Positions 27,039 through 36,947 are shown, counted from the stretch's first letter. The stretch is DNA of 64,000 nt from Myxococcales bacterium (GCA_013215565.1 JABSQV010000023.1:1-64000); one strand, 5' to 3'. The notes: a model not told the origin generated them from the sequence alone. Made by a program: numbers and translations.

Positions 27039-28138
27039 CCGCTCCTCCTCGAAGCGCGTGGGCGGGCGACGTTGAGCAGCAACCCGATCGCGATCAAACT
27101 CACGACCAACGAAGAGCGTCCGTAAGAAAATAGCGGCAGGGTTGCGCCCTTCGTCGGGAGCAACCCCATCGCCACGCCCGCATTCAGGCAGCCCTGCAGC
27201 CACAGCAGTAAGCCCGCCCCCGTCGCGAGCAGCATGGAGAAGGAGTCACGTGCGCGGGAGGCGATTCCGAGCGACGCGACGCCCATCAGGCCGAACAGGC
27301 CCAGCACGCCGGCGACGCCGACGAGGCCCATCTCTTCTCCGACCACGGCGAGAATGAAGTCGGTGTGCGCCTCGGGCAGGAAGCCCAGCTTCTGCTGCCC
27401 GGCGCCGATCCCGGTGCCGAAGGTGCCCCCGATCCCGAAGGCGAGCAGAGACTGGACCAGCTGATATCCCTGGCCGGTCGCGTCCGCGAAGGGGTCGACG
27501 AAGCTCCGCAGGCGCGACCAGCGGTAGGGTTCGCTGATCGCGATCAGGGCCAGGGAAGGGAGCGCCACTGCCGTGGCAGCCGCGAGGTGAGAAAGGCGGG
27601 CCCCGGCGACGAACACCAGCACGACGGTGAAAGCGACCAGTATCGCGGCGCCGCCGAAGTCGGGCTGAAGCAGCAGCAGGCCCGCCGGGATCGAAACCAG
27701 CAGGGCGGGCACCCCGAGCGAGATTCGGGCTCGGTGAAGCTGCTTGTCGTGAGACGAGAGCCAGCGCGCGAGCCCGAGCACCAGTCCGAGCTTGGCGAAC
27801 TCGAGCGGTTGAAAGGTCGGCCCGCCAATGCCGAGCCAGCGCTGGGCCCCGTGATGCTGGACCCCGAGGGGCGTGAGCGTGGCGGCCAGCAGCAGCGTGG
27901 TACCGCCCCAGGCGACGAAGGCGAGCTTCCGGAGCATGCCGAGCGGCAGGAGCGCCGCGAGCGTACCCGCAGCCAGTCCGATCGCGAGCCCCTCGAACTG
28001 CCGCAGCAGATACGTGGTCGAGACTCCGAACACGAGTTCGGCGCGCACGGCGCTGGCGCTGTAGAGGCTCACCAGTCCGAGACCGATCACGACGGCCGCG
28101 GAGCCGATCAACTGGGGTGCGCCCAGACCCTTCAGCAC
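27029..28138 (-). CDS. ftsW: FtsW, SEDS-family peptidoglycan polymerase of the divisome
   Basis: A 369-residue polytopic protein with about ten membrane segments. SEDS features include GAQRWLGIGGPTFQPLEFAKL and QPDFGGAAILVA. The catalytic Asp region VDPFADATGQGYQLVQSLLAFG is followed by EAHTDFILAVVGEEMG. The C-terminal SYGRSSLVVSLIAIGLLLNV is typical. It polymerises lipid II with FtsI. The GTG start at 28138 overlaps the murD stop by seven bases and trims a basic extension that has no start support. Confidence 0.95.
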   Translation of the reverse strand: MLKGLGAPQLIGSAAVVIGLGLVSLYSASAVRAELVFGVSTTYLLRQFEGLAIGLAAGTLAALLPLGMLRKLAFVAWGGTTLLLAATLTPLGVQHHGAQRWLGIGGPTFQPLEFAKLGLVLGLARWLSSHDKQLHRARISLGVPALLVSIPAGLLLLQPDFGGAAILVAFTVVLVFVAGARLSHLAAATAVALPSLALIAISEPYRWSRLRSFVDPFADATGQGYQLVQSLLAFGIGGTFGTGIGAGQQKLGFLPEAHTDFILAVVGEEMGLVGVAGVLGLFGLMGVASLGIASRARDSFSMLLATGAGLLLWLQGCLNAGVAMGLLPTKGATLPLFSYGRSSLVVSLIAIGLLLNVARPRASRRSGWR

Positions 28139-29493
28139 GGCTCCGCTTCCCCGGTCCCGTCTGCTGCGGCGGCGAGATCCCGAACCAGCATCGCGAAGCA
28201 CTCGCCGCGTTCTTCGTAGCTCGCGAACTGGTCGAAACTCGCACACGCCGGAGACAACAGCACCGTGTCGCCGGGGTGCGCGAGCCGGGCTGCGGCCGGG
28301 ACCGCTTCCGCCAGAGACTCGCAGCGCAGGACCTCGAGTTTCGCGTCGGCGCGCAGGGCTCGCTCCAGGTCTTCGGCAGACTCTCCGAAGAGTACGGCTC
28401 CGCGAATGCCCTGGGCGGCATCCACGACGCCGTCGAAGCGCAGTCCCTTGTTGCGTCCTCCCGCGAGCCAGACGACAGGCGCAGTCCGCGCGCCTAGGCT
28501 CGCCGCGGCCGCTTCCGGGTTGGTGGCCTTCGAGTCGTTCACGAAGCGGACCCCGGCACGGATCCCGACCAGTTGGTTGCGATGCGGGAGTCCCTCGAAG
28601 CGCTCGAGCGCTTCGGCGATGCCGCCCGCCGAGGCGCCACAGCGTGCCGCCGCCGCCGCCGCCGCGAGCGCATTCTGAATCGGGCTCTGGCTGGCGGGCG
28701 ACAGCTTCTCGAGCGCGATGCGACAGACTTCCCGTTCTTCAGAAACGACCGCGAGCGCTCCTCGGTCGAGGAAGGCCGCGTCTGGAAGCCCCGGCAGCGG
28801 GTTCGCGGTCGAGAACGGAAAGGCACGAGAAGCTGCGGCCTCGGCGACGCCCCGCGCCCAGGAGTCGTCTGCGGAAAACACGACCGTATCGCTGGCTCGC
28901 TGGCGTTCCACCAGACGTGCCTTCGCAGCCCCGTAGGCCTCGAAGCTGCGGTGCCGGTCGAGATGATCCGGGCTGAGGTTCAGCAACACGGCGACCTCGG
29001 CGTGAAAGCGCTCCGCGTGCTCGAGTTGGAAGCTGGAGAGTTCGGCGACGACCCAGTCCGCCGCGGGTCCCGTCGGTGGAGCGAGGTCGGACAGCGGCGT
29101 TCCGAGATTTCCTCCCAGGCCGATGCTGAGCCCGGAGGCCTCGAGCATTCGCGCCAGCAACACCGAGGTGGTGCTCTTTCCGTTGGTGCCGGTGACTCCG
29201 ACGATCGGGGCGGGGATCAACGCGTGTGCGAGATCGATTTCGGGCCAGAGGGCCGGGTGGGCCTGGACCGGGATTCCCGGGCTCGCGACGACCAGGTCGT
29301 AGCCCTCGAACGACGGAAGCGCGTTCCCCGAGATCCGCTTGACCCCGTCGGGCAGCTCGCCGTGCCCGGCGTCCGGACTTCGGTCGTAGCTGGTGACCCG
29401 GGCGCCGAGCCGCAGCAGTTGACGTGCCGCAGCACAGCCAGAGCGTCCGCTGCCGAGGATGAGAACCTGCTTTTTCTCGAAGCTTGCTGTCAT
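28132..29493 (-). CDS. murD: UDP-N-acetylmuramoyl-L-alanine-D-glutamate ligase MurD
   Basis: A 453-residue Mur ligase adding D-glutamate. The N-terminal VLILGSGRSGCAAARQLL, the P-loop GVTGTNGKSTTSVLLARML, NLSPDHLDRH and the later NDSKATNPEAAAASL are all visible. The ATG at 29493 overlaps the mraY stop by four bases. The frame stays open far upstream through mraY, but that is only absence of stops. Confidence 0.96.
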   Translation of the reverse strand: MTASFEKKQVLILGSGRSGCAAARQLLRLGARVTSYDRSPDAGHGELPDGVKRISGNALPSFEGYDLVVASPGIPVQAHPALWPEIDLAHALIPAPIVGVTGTNGKSTTSVLLARMLEASGLSIGLGGNLGTPLSDLAPPTGPAADWVVAELSSFQLEHAERFHAEVAVLLNLSPDHLDRHRSFEAYGAAKARLVERQRASDTVVFSADDSWARGVAEAAASRAFPFSTANPLPGLPDAAFLDRGALAVVSEEREVCRIALEKLSPASQSPIQNALAAAAAAARCGASAGGIAEALERFEGLPHRNQLVGIRAGVRFVNDSKATNPEAAAASLGARTAPVVWLAGGRNKGLRFDGVVDAAQGIRGAVLFGESAEDLERALRADAKLEVLRCESLAEAVPAAARLAHPGDTVLLSPACASFDQFASYEERGECFAMLVRDLAAAADGTGEAEPC

Positions 29494-30566
29494 CGGAGCT
29501 TCAGCAGTGACAGCGCGACCAGCGCCAGGATCACGGAGATGATCCAGAAGCGGACAATGATCTGGGGTTCGGGCCAGCCGAGCTGCTCGTAGTGATGGTG
29601 GATCGGCGCCATCCGAAAGACCCGCCGGCCGGTCAACTTGAAGGAGATGACCTGGACGATCACCGAAACCGTCTCCACTACGAAGATTCCGCCGGCCACG
29701 GCGAGCACGACTTCCTGGCGGATGATGCAGGCGATGGTTCCGAGCGCGCCCCCGATCGCGAGGGCTCCGGTGTCGCCCATGAACACCGATGCCGGATAGG
29801 TGTTGAACCAGAGGAAACCCAGGCCCGCGCCGATCATCGAGGCGCATACGATGGCGAGGGTTCCGGCTCCGGCGATGTACTTCGTGCCGAGGTAGGCCGA
29901 GATCACGCTGTTTCCGACGGCATACGAGAAGACGCCGATCACGACCGAGGTCGTGAGCACGGGGCCGAGTGCGAGACCGTCGAGTCCGTCCGTGAGATTC
30001 ACCGCATTCGACGTCCCCACCACGACGAATACGATCAGGGGCAGGTAGAGGACTCCGATGCTGGGGTGAAAATCCTTGAAGAAGGGGACCGAGATTTCCG
30101 CGTCGAACCCGGGCAGCGACCAGATGGCGAGGGCCGCGACCCCGGCGATCGCGACCTGAACTCCGAGCTTCGTGCGGGCTCGGATTCCCTGCGGGTTCCG
30201 GTTGATGGTCTTCTCGTAGTCGTCCGCGAATCCGACCAGGCCGAATCCGAGCGTGACGCCGAGGACGATCCACATGTAGGGACCGTTCCACTCGCTCCAG
30301 AGCAGCGTCGAGAGCAGCAGCGCGAGCAGGATCAGAAGCCCCCCGAAGGTCGGCGTTCCGGATTTGGCCTGATGACGATCCGGAGTGTCCTCGCGGATCG
30401 TCTGTCCGAGCTTCCGGTCCCGCATGATCTGAATCAGGATCGGCCCTAGCAGGAATGCGATCAGCAGCGCCGTGAGCGCAGCCCCCACCGAGCGGAAGGT
30501 GAGGTAGCGGAAGACGTTGAACGCCGAGACCGTTTCGGAGAGCGGGTAGAGGAGGTGGTAGAGCAT
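29490..30566 (-). CDS. mraY: Phospho-N-acetylmuramoyl-pentapeptide transferase MraY
   Basis: A 358-residue polytopic membrane enzyme that makes lipid I from UDP-MurNAc-pentapeptide and undecaprenyl phosphate. It has GTPTFGGLLILLA, the DDxxK motif GFADDYEK, NAVNLTDGLDGLA, FMGDTGALA and the His-rich loop MAPIHHHYEQLG. Length matches the family. Its ATG overlaps the murF stop by one base (TGATG). Confidence 0.97.
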   Translation of the reverse strand: MLYHLLYPLSETVSAFNVFRYLTFRSVGAALTALLIAFLLGPILIQIMRDRKLGQTIREDTPDRHQAKSGTPTFGGLLILLALLLSTLLWSEWNGPYMWIVLGVTLGFGLVGFADDYEKTINRNPQGIRARTKLGVQVAIAGVAALAIWSLPGFDAEISVPFFKDFHPSIGVLYLPLIVFVVVGTSNAVNLTDGLDGLALGPVLTTSVVIGVFSYAVGNSVISAYLGTKYIAGAGTLAIVCASMIGAGLGFLWFNTYPASVFMGDTGALAIGGALGTIACIIRQEVVLAVAGGIFVVETVSVIVQVISFKLTGRRVFRMAPIHHHYEQLGWPEPQIIVRFWIISVILALVALSLLKLR

Positions 30567-31951
30567 CAGTCGGTGCCCCCGGCGATCGCATCCGCGACCT
30601 GCTTCATCTGCATTCCCAGCGATCCCTTGACCAGCACCGTCTCTCCGCCGCGGAGCAGGGAAGCGAGCAGCGCGGCGGCGCCCGCCGCATCCTCGGCTTC
30701 GTGGACCTCTTCGGTTCCGGTCTCGCGGGCAGCCCGGGCGGTGTCGCGAGAGAGCGGACCCACCGCCACCAGCACCTGAATCGCGTTCTGCGAGACCCGC
30801 TCTCCTACGCCCGCGTGGAGCTCCCGGGCCCGTTCGCCGAGTTCGAGCATGTCGCCGAGCACGGCCACGGCAGGGCCTCCGGCCGCGACTTCGCGTAGCG
30901 TGCAGAGCGCCGCCTCGACTGAGGTCGGGTTCGCGTTGTAGCTGTCATCGATCACGGTGCTGCCGCGAACCCCGGGGCGGATGCAGAGCCGTCCCGCGAT
31001 CCCGGTGAAGCCCTCCAGACCCTTGCGAATCGCTGTGAGCGGCTGTTCGCCTAGCAGCCCGGTGGCCGACGCCGTGGCTGCCGCGCAGAGCGCGTTGGCG
31101 ACCATGTGTCGGCCGGGCACGGCGAGCCTGACTCTGGTCTCTCCATAGGGAGAGACAAGTCGGAAGCGTCCGTGGCCCGACTCGCTCTCGACGTCGAGCG
31201 CGAGCCAGTCCGCGGGTGCCGAAGAACCGAAGCCGATCTGCTCGCCGGCGAAGCGCCGGGCCTGTGCCTTCACCCGGCCGTCGTCCTGGTTGACGACAGC
31301 GATGCCGCCGCTCCTGATACGCTCGAAGAGTTCCCCCTTTGCGTCCGCGATCGCCTCGATCGAACCCAGCAGCCCGAGGTGTGCGGGCGCGATCTGGGTG
31401 ATGGTGCCTACGACGGGTTCCGCGATGCGCGCAAGGGCATCGATCTCGCCCGCATGGTTCATACCGAGTTCGACGACGAGCAGTTCGTCGTCGTCCTCGA
31501 GTTCGAGCAGCGAAATGGGAAGGCCGATTTCGTTATTGTAATTCCCAGGGCTGCGCCGGGTCCGCACGCCCGCAGCAGACAGGATCGCCGCGCACATCTC
31601 CTTCGTGGTGGTCTTTCCGTTCGATCCCGTAATCGCGACCACGGGGCCGGTGAACCGAAGGCGCCGCGCGTGCGCGATCTCGCCGAGCGCGCGCACGGTA
31701 TCGGGAACGCGAATCCAGGAAGCCCCGGGCGAGAGTTCGACGGGGGAGGAAATCAGGGCCGCGGTCGCCCCTCGCGCGAGCGCCTCTTCGACGTACGCGT
31801 GCCCGTCGAAGCGGGGACCTCGAATCGCGATGAAGAGTGTGCCTGCCTCGATCCGGCGGGAATCGGTCGCGATGCCCCGGATCTCGAGCTCGGAGTCGCC
31901 GCTCAGGCTTCCGCCACAGTCCCGCGCCAACTCCGCGAGCGTGCGCTTCAT
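30566..31951 (-). CDS. murF: UDP-MurNAc-tripeptide-D-alanyl-D-alanine ligase MurF
   Basis: A 461-residue Mur ligase that adds D-Ala-D-Ala. The P-loop is ITGSNGKTTTKEMCAAIL; NYNNEIGLPISLLEL and GMNHAGEIDALARI are typical of MurF. DDSYNANPTSVEAAL carries conserved binding residues. It overlaps murE by four bases. No ddl gene lies in this window, so D-Ala-D-Ala is made elsewhere. Confidence 0.96.
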   Translation of the reverse strand: MKRTLAELARDCGGSLSGDSELEIRGIATDSRRIEAGTLFIAIRGPRFDGHAYVEEALARGATAALISSPVELSPGASWIRVPDTVRALGEIAHARRLRFTGPVVAITGSNGKTTTKEMCAAILSAAGVRTRRSPGNYNNEIGLPISLLELEDDDELLVVELGMNHAGEIDALARIAEPVVGTITQIAPAHLGLLGSIEAIADAKGELFERIRSGGIAVVNQDDGRVKAQARRFAGEQIGFGSSAPADWLALDVESESGHGRFRLVSPYGETRVRLAVPGRHMVANALCAAATASATGLLGEQPLTAIRKGLEGFTGIAGRLCIRPGVRGSTVIDDSYNANPTSVEAALCTLREVAAGGPAVAVLGDMLELGERARELHAGVGERVSQNAIQVLVAVGPLSRDTARAARETGTEEVHEAEDAAGAAALLASLLRGGETVLVKGSLGMQMKQVADAIAGGTD

Positions 31952-33450
31952 GGCGTCTGCTCGCGCCGGTCGTGGCGCAGCGCGAGTCCATGCCGCGCCT
32001 CTTCCCGGTCGTCGAAGGGCACGCGTTCCTGCCCCAGGATCTGGTAGTTCTCGTGTCCCTTGCCCGCGATCACGACCGTGTCCTCGTTGGTCGCGATTGC
32101 GATCGCCCGGCGGATCCCCTCCCGCCGGTCGACGATGACCTCGTAATCTCCGGCGAGGCCTGCGCGCAGGTCGTCCAGGATCCTCTCCGCGCGCTCGGTG
32201 CGCGGATTGTCACTGGTCGCAATCACGTAGTCGCTGTGGCGACAGGCCGCGGCCGCCATCGGCGCTCGCTTGCTCCGGTCGCGGTCCCCGCCGCACCCGA
32301 AGACCGTGATCAGCCGTCCCCGAACCAGGGGTCGCACGCGCGAAAGCACCCGGTCGAGTGCGTCCGGTGTGTGCGCGTAGTCCACGAGGACGACCGGCTC
32401 CCGGCTCACCGCCTCGAGGCGCCCGGGAACGGGCGGCGTCGCCGCCAGGCCTTTCGAGATCAGGTCCCAGGGAATTCCGAGCGCCAGAGCTGCGGCGACT
32501 GCGGCGAGCGCGTTGTCGATCTGGAAATCGCCGGGCAGCGGGAGCGAGAGTTCGTGCTGCCGGCCCTCCGACTCCACGACGAAGTACGACGCGTCGAGTC
32601 CGACGCGCTCGCCCACGGTGTGCAGGTTGAGTTCGGATCCCTCGGAGGCTGCGGACGGCGAGCCGCGTCCGAACCAGAGCACCGGACAGCCTGCTCTGCG
32701 CGCGCTTTCGGCGTAGATTTGGCTCCAGCCGTCATCTGCGTTCAGCACCGCGGACCCGGCGAGGTAGGGGGGGGCGAACAGGGCGCCCTTGGCCCGGCCG
32801 TAGTCCTGCATGTCGGTGTGGAAGTCCAGGTGATCCTGCGAGAGCTGCGTGAAGACTCCGCAGGCGAAGCGCAGGGTCCGGATCCGCTCCAGGACGATGC
32901 TGTGCGAGGAAACTTCGAGTACGACCCGGTCTACGCCCGCCGCACGCATGCGCGCGAGCGTGCGCTGGAGATCGAGCGACTCGGGCGTGGTGAGCGTCGA
33001 GGGCTCCTCTTCGTCACCGAAACGAAAGGAAACGGTATCGATCGCACCGACGCGGTGCCGGGCCTGACGCAGGATCGATTCGATGATGCGTACGGTGCTG
33101 GTCTTCCCGTTGGTTCCAGTGACTCCGATCAGGGTCATCCCGGCGGCCGGAGAACCGAAGAAACAGGCCGCGACTTCGGCGAGCGCTCTGCGCGTGTCTG
33201 CGATGCGCGCGACCGGCACGCCGCCGGACACCTCGGACGGGAACTCCTCGACGAGCAGCGCCGCCGCCCCCGCTTCGGCTGCGGCGTCGAGGTAGCGGTG
33301 GCCGTCGGTATTCTGTCCCCTCAACGCGACGAAGAGATCTCCGGGCTCGAGGCGCCGCGAGTCGTAGCAGAGGTCGCGGATCGGTATGGCAGCGTCACCC
33401 CGGATTTCCGCGTCCTGGCCTGCAAGCAAGTCTCCGAGAGAGTGACTCAC
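31948..33450 (-). CDS. murE: UDP-MurNAc-dipeptide-meso-diaminopimelate ligase MurE
   Basis: A 500-residue Mur ligase. P-loop GVTGTNGKTSTVRIIESIL; QLSQDHLDFHTDMQDYGRAK carries the catalytic residues. The DNPR motif (ATSDNPRTE, about residue 412) marks enzymes that add meso-diaminopimelate rather than lysine. The GTG at 33450 overlaps the ftsI stop by four bases and gives the normal N-terminal domain; the frame extends upstream without support. Confidence 0.96.
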   Translation of the reverse strand: MSHSLGDLLAGQDAEIRGDAAIPIRDLCYDSRRLEPGDLFVALRGQNTDGHRYLDAAAEAGAAALLVEEFPSEVSGGVPVARIADTRRALAEVAACFFGSPAAGMTLIGVTGTNGKTSTVRIIESILRQARHRVGAIDTVSFRFGDEEEPSTLTTPESLDLQRTLARMRAAGVDRVVLEVSSHSIVLERIRTLRFACGVFTQLSQDHLDFHTDMQDYGRAKGALFAPPYLAGSAVLNADDGWSQIYAESARRAGCPVLWFGRGSPSAASEGSELNLHTVGERVGLDASYFVVESEGRQHELSLPLPGDFQIDNALAAVAAALALGIPWDLISKGLAATPPVPGRLEAVSREPVVLVDYAHTPDALDRVLSRVRPLVRGRLITVFGCGGDRDRSKRAPMAAAACRHSDYVIATSDNPRTERAERILDDLRAGLAGDYEVIVDRREGIRRAIAIATNEDTVVIAGKGHENYQILGQERVPFDDREEARHGLALRHDRREQTP

Positions 33451-35168
33451 TCGGCGGACTCGGCGCGGCCGAGGTGAGACATGCCGAAGGAAGCCACCTT
33501 GCGGAAGACCGGCGCAGCGGCGCTCCCGCCCCCGTATCCCGGGTCGGGTTCGTCGAGCACGACCACGATCACGAGCCGGGGATCGCGCGCGGGCACGATG
33601 CCCAGGAAGGAGGCGACCACCCGATCTTTGGAGTAGGTGCCGTCTACGACCTTCTGGGCGGTGCCCGTCTTCCCCGCGACCCGGTAGTGCGGAATCCGCG
33701 CCCTCCGACCCGTGCCATTCTCGACGACGGCCTCCATCATTTCGATGATGGTCCCGGCCGTAGCTTCGGACAGGACCCGCTCTCCGATGCCGCTCGGCCA
33801 GTCCAGGGCATGTCCGGCCTCCGGGCTCTCCATGCGCAGTGCGAGCCGGGGCCAAACGCGTCGGCCCCCGTTTGCGAGCATGGCTCCGCCCGTCGCCAAC
33901 TGCAAGGCCGTGGCCGTCATGCCCTGACCGAACGCCAGATTTGCGCGTTCGAGCACCTGGTGTTTCCCGAGCGCACGGACGACGCCGGCCGCCTCCCCCG
34001 GGTAGCCGCTGCCCGTGGTCCGCCCGAACCCGAACTTCCGGAGTCCGGCCACGAGCCGCTTCGATCCGATCTTTTCCGCGATCTTGGCCGCGCAGATATT
34101 GCTCGATACGCGAAGCACATCCTCGATGCTGAGTTCCCCGTAGGGGGAGGCATCCCGAATCACGTGGTCCGCGACCTGCCAGGATCCGTGCTCGCAGTCG
34201 AGCCGATCCCCGGGCCGGATTGCGCTTTCCTCGAGGCCCACGGCGATCACGAAGGGCTTGAGCGTGCTGCCGGGTTCGAAGGGGTGAACGAAGGCGCGGG
34301 TGCGGAACGCCTGCGGACTCTGGGTCCAGAACAGGTTTGGATCGAAGGAGGGCCGCTCTGCGAGGGCCAGGATGTCGCCGGTGCGCGGGTCGATCGCGAC
34401 CAGGGTGGCGTGGGATGCACCGGTCCGGGCGATAGCCGCATCCAGTTCGCGCTCCGCGACGTGCTGGAGTCGCGAGTCGAGGGAGAGGATGATGCTGGCG
34501 CCCCTGCGATCGCCCGGGCTGGCCGCGAAGCGGATCAGTCGCACCCCGGACGCATCGCGCCGCGCCGGGATCGAGGTCGGGTGTCCGCGGAGCGCATTGT
34601 CGAAGGCGAGTTCCAGCCCCGTGAGGCCGACGCCGTCACGGCCCGCGAATCCGAGGTAGGCGGCGGCCAGATCGCGACTCGGGTAGAAGCGCTTGCGTTC
34701 GGGGTGGAGGTTCACTCCCGTGATCCCGAGCGCGCGCACGCGGTCGGCCTCTTCGGGGGTCACCCAGCGCTGCACCCAGACGAAGCTGCGCCCGCCCGCG
34801 AGAATGCGCCGGAACCTGGCCGCAGAGCGTTTCAGGATTCGCGCGAGTTTCCGGGCCGCGTCCTCGGTCGCTTCGATGCGGCGCGGAGAAGCCGAAACCG
34901 ACTCGACCGTCGCCGACAGCGCCAGGCGGTCGCGATTGCGGTCGAGCAGGTCGCCGCGGAGCGGTCCGAGGTGGATCGTGGTCCTCCCCTGCCGTTCGGC
35001 AATCTCCTGCAACCACTCGGAGTCCACGGCCTGCAGGTAGGCGGCTCTCGCGAGCAGGGTTCCGTAGCAGCCGAGCACGAATACACCAAGCAGGACGAGT
35101 CGTCTCGCGTGCATCAGTGCCGGGCGCGCACGGCGGCGGGGCGCTACGGCCGGCCGCCGTCGTTTCAT
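33447..35168 (-). CDS. ftsI: FtsI (PBP3), divisome transpeptidase
   Basis: A 573-residue class B penicillin-binding protein. It has a basic cytoplasmic start, a membrane segment (LVLLGVFVLGCYGTLLA), a dimerisation domain (RGDLLDRNRDRLA), then the transpeptidase domain. The three active-site motifs are PGSTLKPF (SxxK, near residue 300), SSN (near 355) and KTGTAQ (near 497). It crosslinks septal peptidoglycan with FtsW. The ATG overlaps the ftsL stop. Confidence 0.96.
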   Translation of the reverse strand: MKRRRPAVAPRRRARPALMHARRLVLLGVFVLGCYGTLLARAAYLQAVDSEWLQEIAERQGRTTIHLGPLRGDLLDRNRDRLALSATVESVSASPRRIEATEDAARKLARILKRSAARFRRILAGGRSFVWVQRWVTPEEADRVRALGITGVNLHPERKRFYPSRDLAAAYLGFAGRDGVGLTGLELAFDNALRGHPTSIPARRDASGVRLIRFAASPGDRRGASIILSLDSRLQHVAERELDAAIARTGASHATLVAIDPRTGDILALAERPSFDPNLFWTQSPQAFRTRAFVHPFEPGSTLKPFVIAVGLEESAIRPGDRLDCEHGSWQVADHVIRDASPYGELSIEDVLRVSSNICAAKIAEKIGSKRLVAGLRKFGFGRTTGSGYPGEAAGVVRALGKHQVLERANLAFGQGMTATALQLATGGAMLANGGRRVWPRLALRMESPEAGHALDWPSGIGERVLSEATAGTIIEMMEAVVENGTGRRARIPHYRVAGKTGTAQKVVDGTYSKDRVVASFLGIVPARDPRLVIVVVLDEPDPGYGGGSAAAPVFRKVASFGMSHLGRAESAE

Positions 35169-35524
35169 CGCGGACCCCGGGAAGCGATGTCGACCCGCAG
35201 CGACGCCGGTCCCGGCTCCGACCCCGAATCGTCCGGGCGCCCGATCCAGATCACCCGATCGGGTGCCGGGAAGCCGAAGCCCCGTTCACGGGCCCTCGCC
35301 TCGACGCGCTCGGCCGCCGCCAGCGCCGACTCTTCCACGCGCAGCATCTCGACCTCGCCGCGCAGATTCGATTGCTGTTCGCGCAGCGCCTCCAGTCGGT
35401 ACTGGTCTCGGAGCACCTGGGTGCGAACCGCCGCCGCGACCGCGGCGGACGCGACGAGGCCGAGTCCGACCGCGAGCGCCAGCCGGCCCCACGGCCCGCT
35501 TCTCAGCAGCCGGAAGTTCTTCAT
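35165..35524 (-). CDS. ftsL: Cell division protein FtsL
   Basis: A 119-residue bitopic protein in the usual ftsL position. It has a short cytoplasmic start, a membrane segment (LALAVGLGLVASAAVAAAV), then a coiled-coil region (QYRLEALREQQSNLRGEVEMLRVEESAL) which would pair with FtsB. Sequence identity in this family is low, so the call rests on position and architecture. The ATG overlaps the rsmH stop by four bases. Confidence 0.85.
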   Translation of the reverse strand: MKNFRLLRSGPWGRLALAVGLGLVASAAVAAAVRTQVLRDQYRLEALREQQSNLRGEVEMLRVEESALAAAERVEARARERGFGFPAPDRVIWIGRPDDSGSEPGPASLRVDIASRGPR

Positions 35525-36465
35525 TCCTGCCGCTCCCCCGCGCGAAGCCGCGCGCTGCGGGCCCTCGGATTCGCACGGACCTCGTCCTCGGACGGTCGGC
35601 GCAAGCGGCCCAGGGCCCGCATACGTGGGCTGCGTCCGCATCCGCACACGGGCAGCCGGGGAGGGCAGATGCAGCCGCGCTGCTCCCGCCTGACAAAGTT
35701 CTTGACCCGTCGGTCCTCGCCCGAGTGGTACGAGAGAACGACCAGACGGCCGCCCGGGCCGAGCACGTCCAGCGCGGCATCGAGGGCGCGTTCGAGTTCC
35801 TCGAACTCCTGGTTGACCGCGATGCGCAGCGCCTGGAAGACGAGGGTGGCCGGGTGGTGGCGGCGGCGCGGTAGGCCTGCGGCCCGGCTCGCAGCCTCGA
35901 GTTCACGCGTACTCCGCAGCGGCAGCCGTGCCCGGATCTCGCGTGCGACCCGGCGCGGGGCCGGGACCTCGCCGGCGCGCAGGATCGCGACGAGTTCCGG
36001 TTCGTCCACGCGCGCGAGCAGTTCCGCGGCGCTTTCCTCCGAGCAGGTACGCTCGAACCGCATGTCGAGCGGGACGTCTTCGCTGGCCGTTCTGAAGCCG
36101 AAGCCGCGCTCGGCTTCGTCGAGGTGGACCGAGCAGACTCCGAGATCGAGCAGCACGCCGTCGATCTGCGTCTCCCCGGCCGCGGCCACCACCTCGCGCA
36201 GCCGCGAGAAACGCGAGTGGAACAGGCGAAACTCCGCGCCCGCCCGCCGAGCTTCCCCGGCGGGAAGCAAGCGCTCGCGTGCCCGCTTCAGGAGTTCCGG
36301 GTCCCGATCGAGCCCGATCACGACCCCGTTCGGTCCCAGCCGCCGAGCGATTTCGACTGCGTGCCCACCGAGTCCCAGCGTCGCGTCCAGGATACGGCCA
36401 CCCGGTTTCAAAGAGAGCAGGTCGAGGACCTCTTCGAGCATGACCGGGACATGCGCCTGTGTCAC
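35521..36465 (-). CDS. rsmH: 16S rRNA (cytosine-1402-N4)-methyltransferase RsmH
   Basis: A 314-residue SAM-dependent methyltransferase (formerly MraW). The opening HVPVMLEEVLDLL and SAM motif ILDATLGLGGHAVEIARRL, then IDGVLLDLGVCSVHLDEAERGF and the terminal LVVLSYHSGEDRRVKNF, are diagnostic. It methylates the ribosomal P-site region. The GTG at 36465 overlaps the mraZ stop by four bases. Confidence 0.96.
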   Translation of the reverse strand: MTQAHVPVMLEEVLDLLSLKPGGRILDATLGLGGHAVEIARRLGPNGVVIGLDRDPELLKRARERLLPAGEARRAGAEFRLFHSRFSRLREVVAAAGETQIDGVLLDLGVCSVHLDEAERGFGFRTASEDVPLDMRFERTCSEESAAELLARVDEPELVAILRAGEVPAPRRVAREIRARLPLRSTRELEAASRAAGLPRRRHHPATLVFQALRIAVNQEFEELERALDAALDVLGPGGRLVVLSYHSGEDRRVKNFVRREQRGCICPPRLPVCGCGRSPRMRALGRLRRPSEDEVRANPRARSARLRAGERQE

Positions 36466-36899
36466 AGACCGAAGTCCTTGAAGTCGCGCGTCAAGTCGTC
36501 GTACTGCTCCCGCGAGCGTTCCAGTTCGACGGAGTGGCTGTTGCGGTCCCAGATCTCGATTCGGCTCCCGACCCCGGCCAGCACGAGATCCCGCTCGAGG
36601 TGGGACCAGGCGCGGAGCTTCGGCGGGATCAAAATGCGGCCCTGCCGGTCGGCCGGGCAGTGCGACGCCATGCCCAGGACGAGGCGCTGAATCCGCTGGA
36701 CGGAATCGATCATGCCGGAAGCGTTGGTCAGCCTCTGCTGCAACGCCTCGAACTCGTCTACGGTGTAGATCGCGAGGCAGTTGCGCAGCGCGGTGATCCA
36801 GGGCGTCCCCTTGACCTTCGCCAGGGCATCGCGAAAGTCTTTCGGGAGACTCGTGCGGCCCTTGTCGTCGAGGACGTGATCGTGACTGCCCCAGAACAT
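36462..36899 (-). CDS. mraZ: Transcriptional regulator MraZ
   Basis: A 145-residue protein with two AbrB/MazE-like DNA-binding repeats: FWGSHDHVLDDKGRTSLPK near the start and CPADRQGRILIPPKLRAW about 75 residues later. MraZ binds repeats in its own promoter and controls the division cluster. It is the first gene, with a leader of roughly 110 bases and a promoter and matching repeat box upstream. Confidence 0.95.
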   Translation of the reverse strand: MFWGSHDHVLDDKGRTSLPKDFRDALAKVKGTPWITALRNCLAIYTVDEFEALQQRLTNASGMIDSVQRIQRLVLGMASHCPADRQGRILIPPKLRAWSHLERDLVLAGVGSRIEIWDRNSHSVELERSREQYDDLTRDFKDFGL

Positions 36900-36947
36900 C
36901 TACATTCCCGGCATCCGTGCAGACGGATCTCAGTGGGGAGAAGGAAC

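Noticed and set aside
28132-30591. Apparent giant MurD protein extending through mraY
   Set aside because: The upstream part is antiphase to mraY and Arg/Pro-rich; murD has a normal ATG at 29493 overlapping the mraY stop.
31948-33855. Extended MurE with 135 extra N-terminal residues
   Set aside because: The extra part is antiphase to ftsI; a GTG at 33450 overlapping the ftsI stop gives the normal MurE start.
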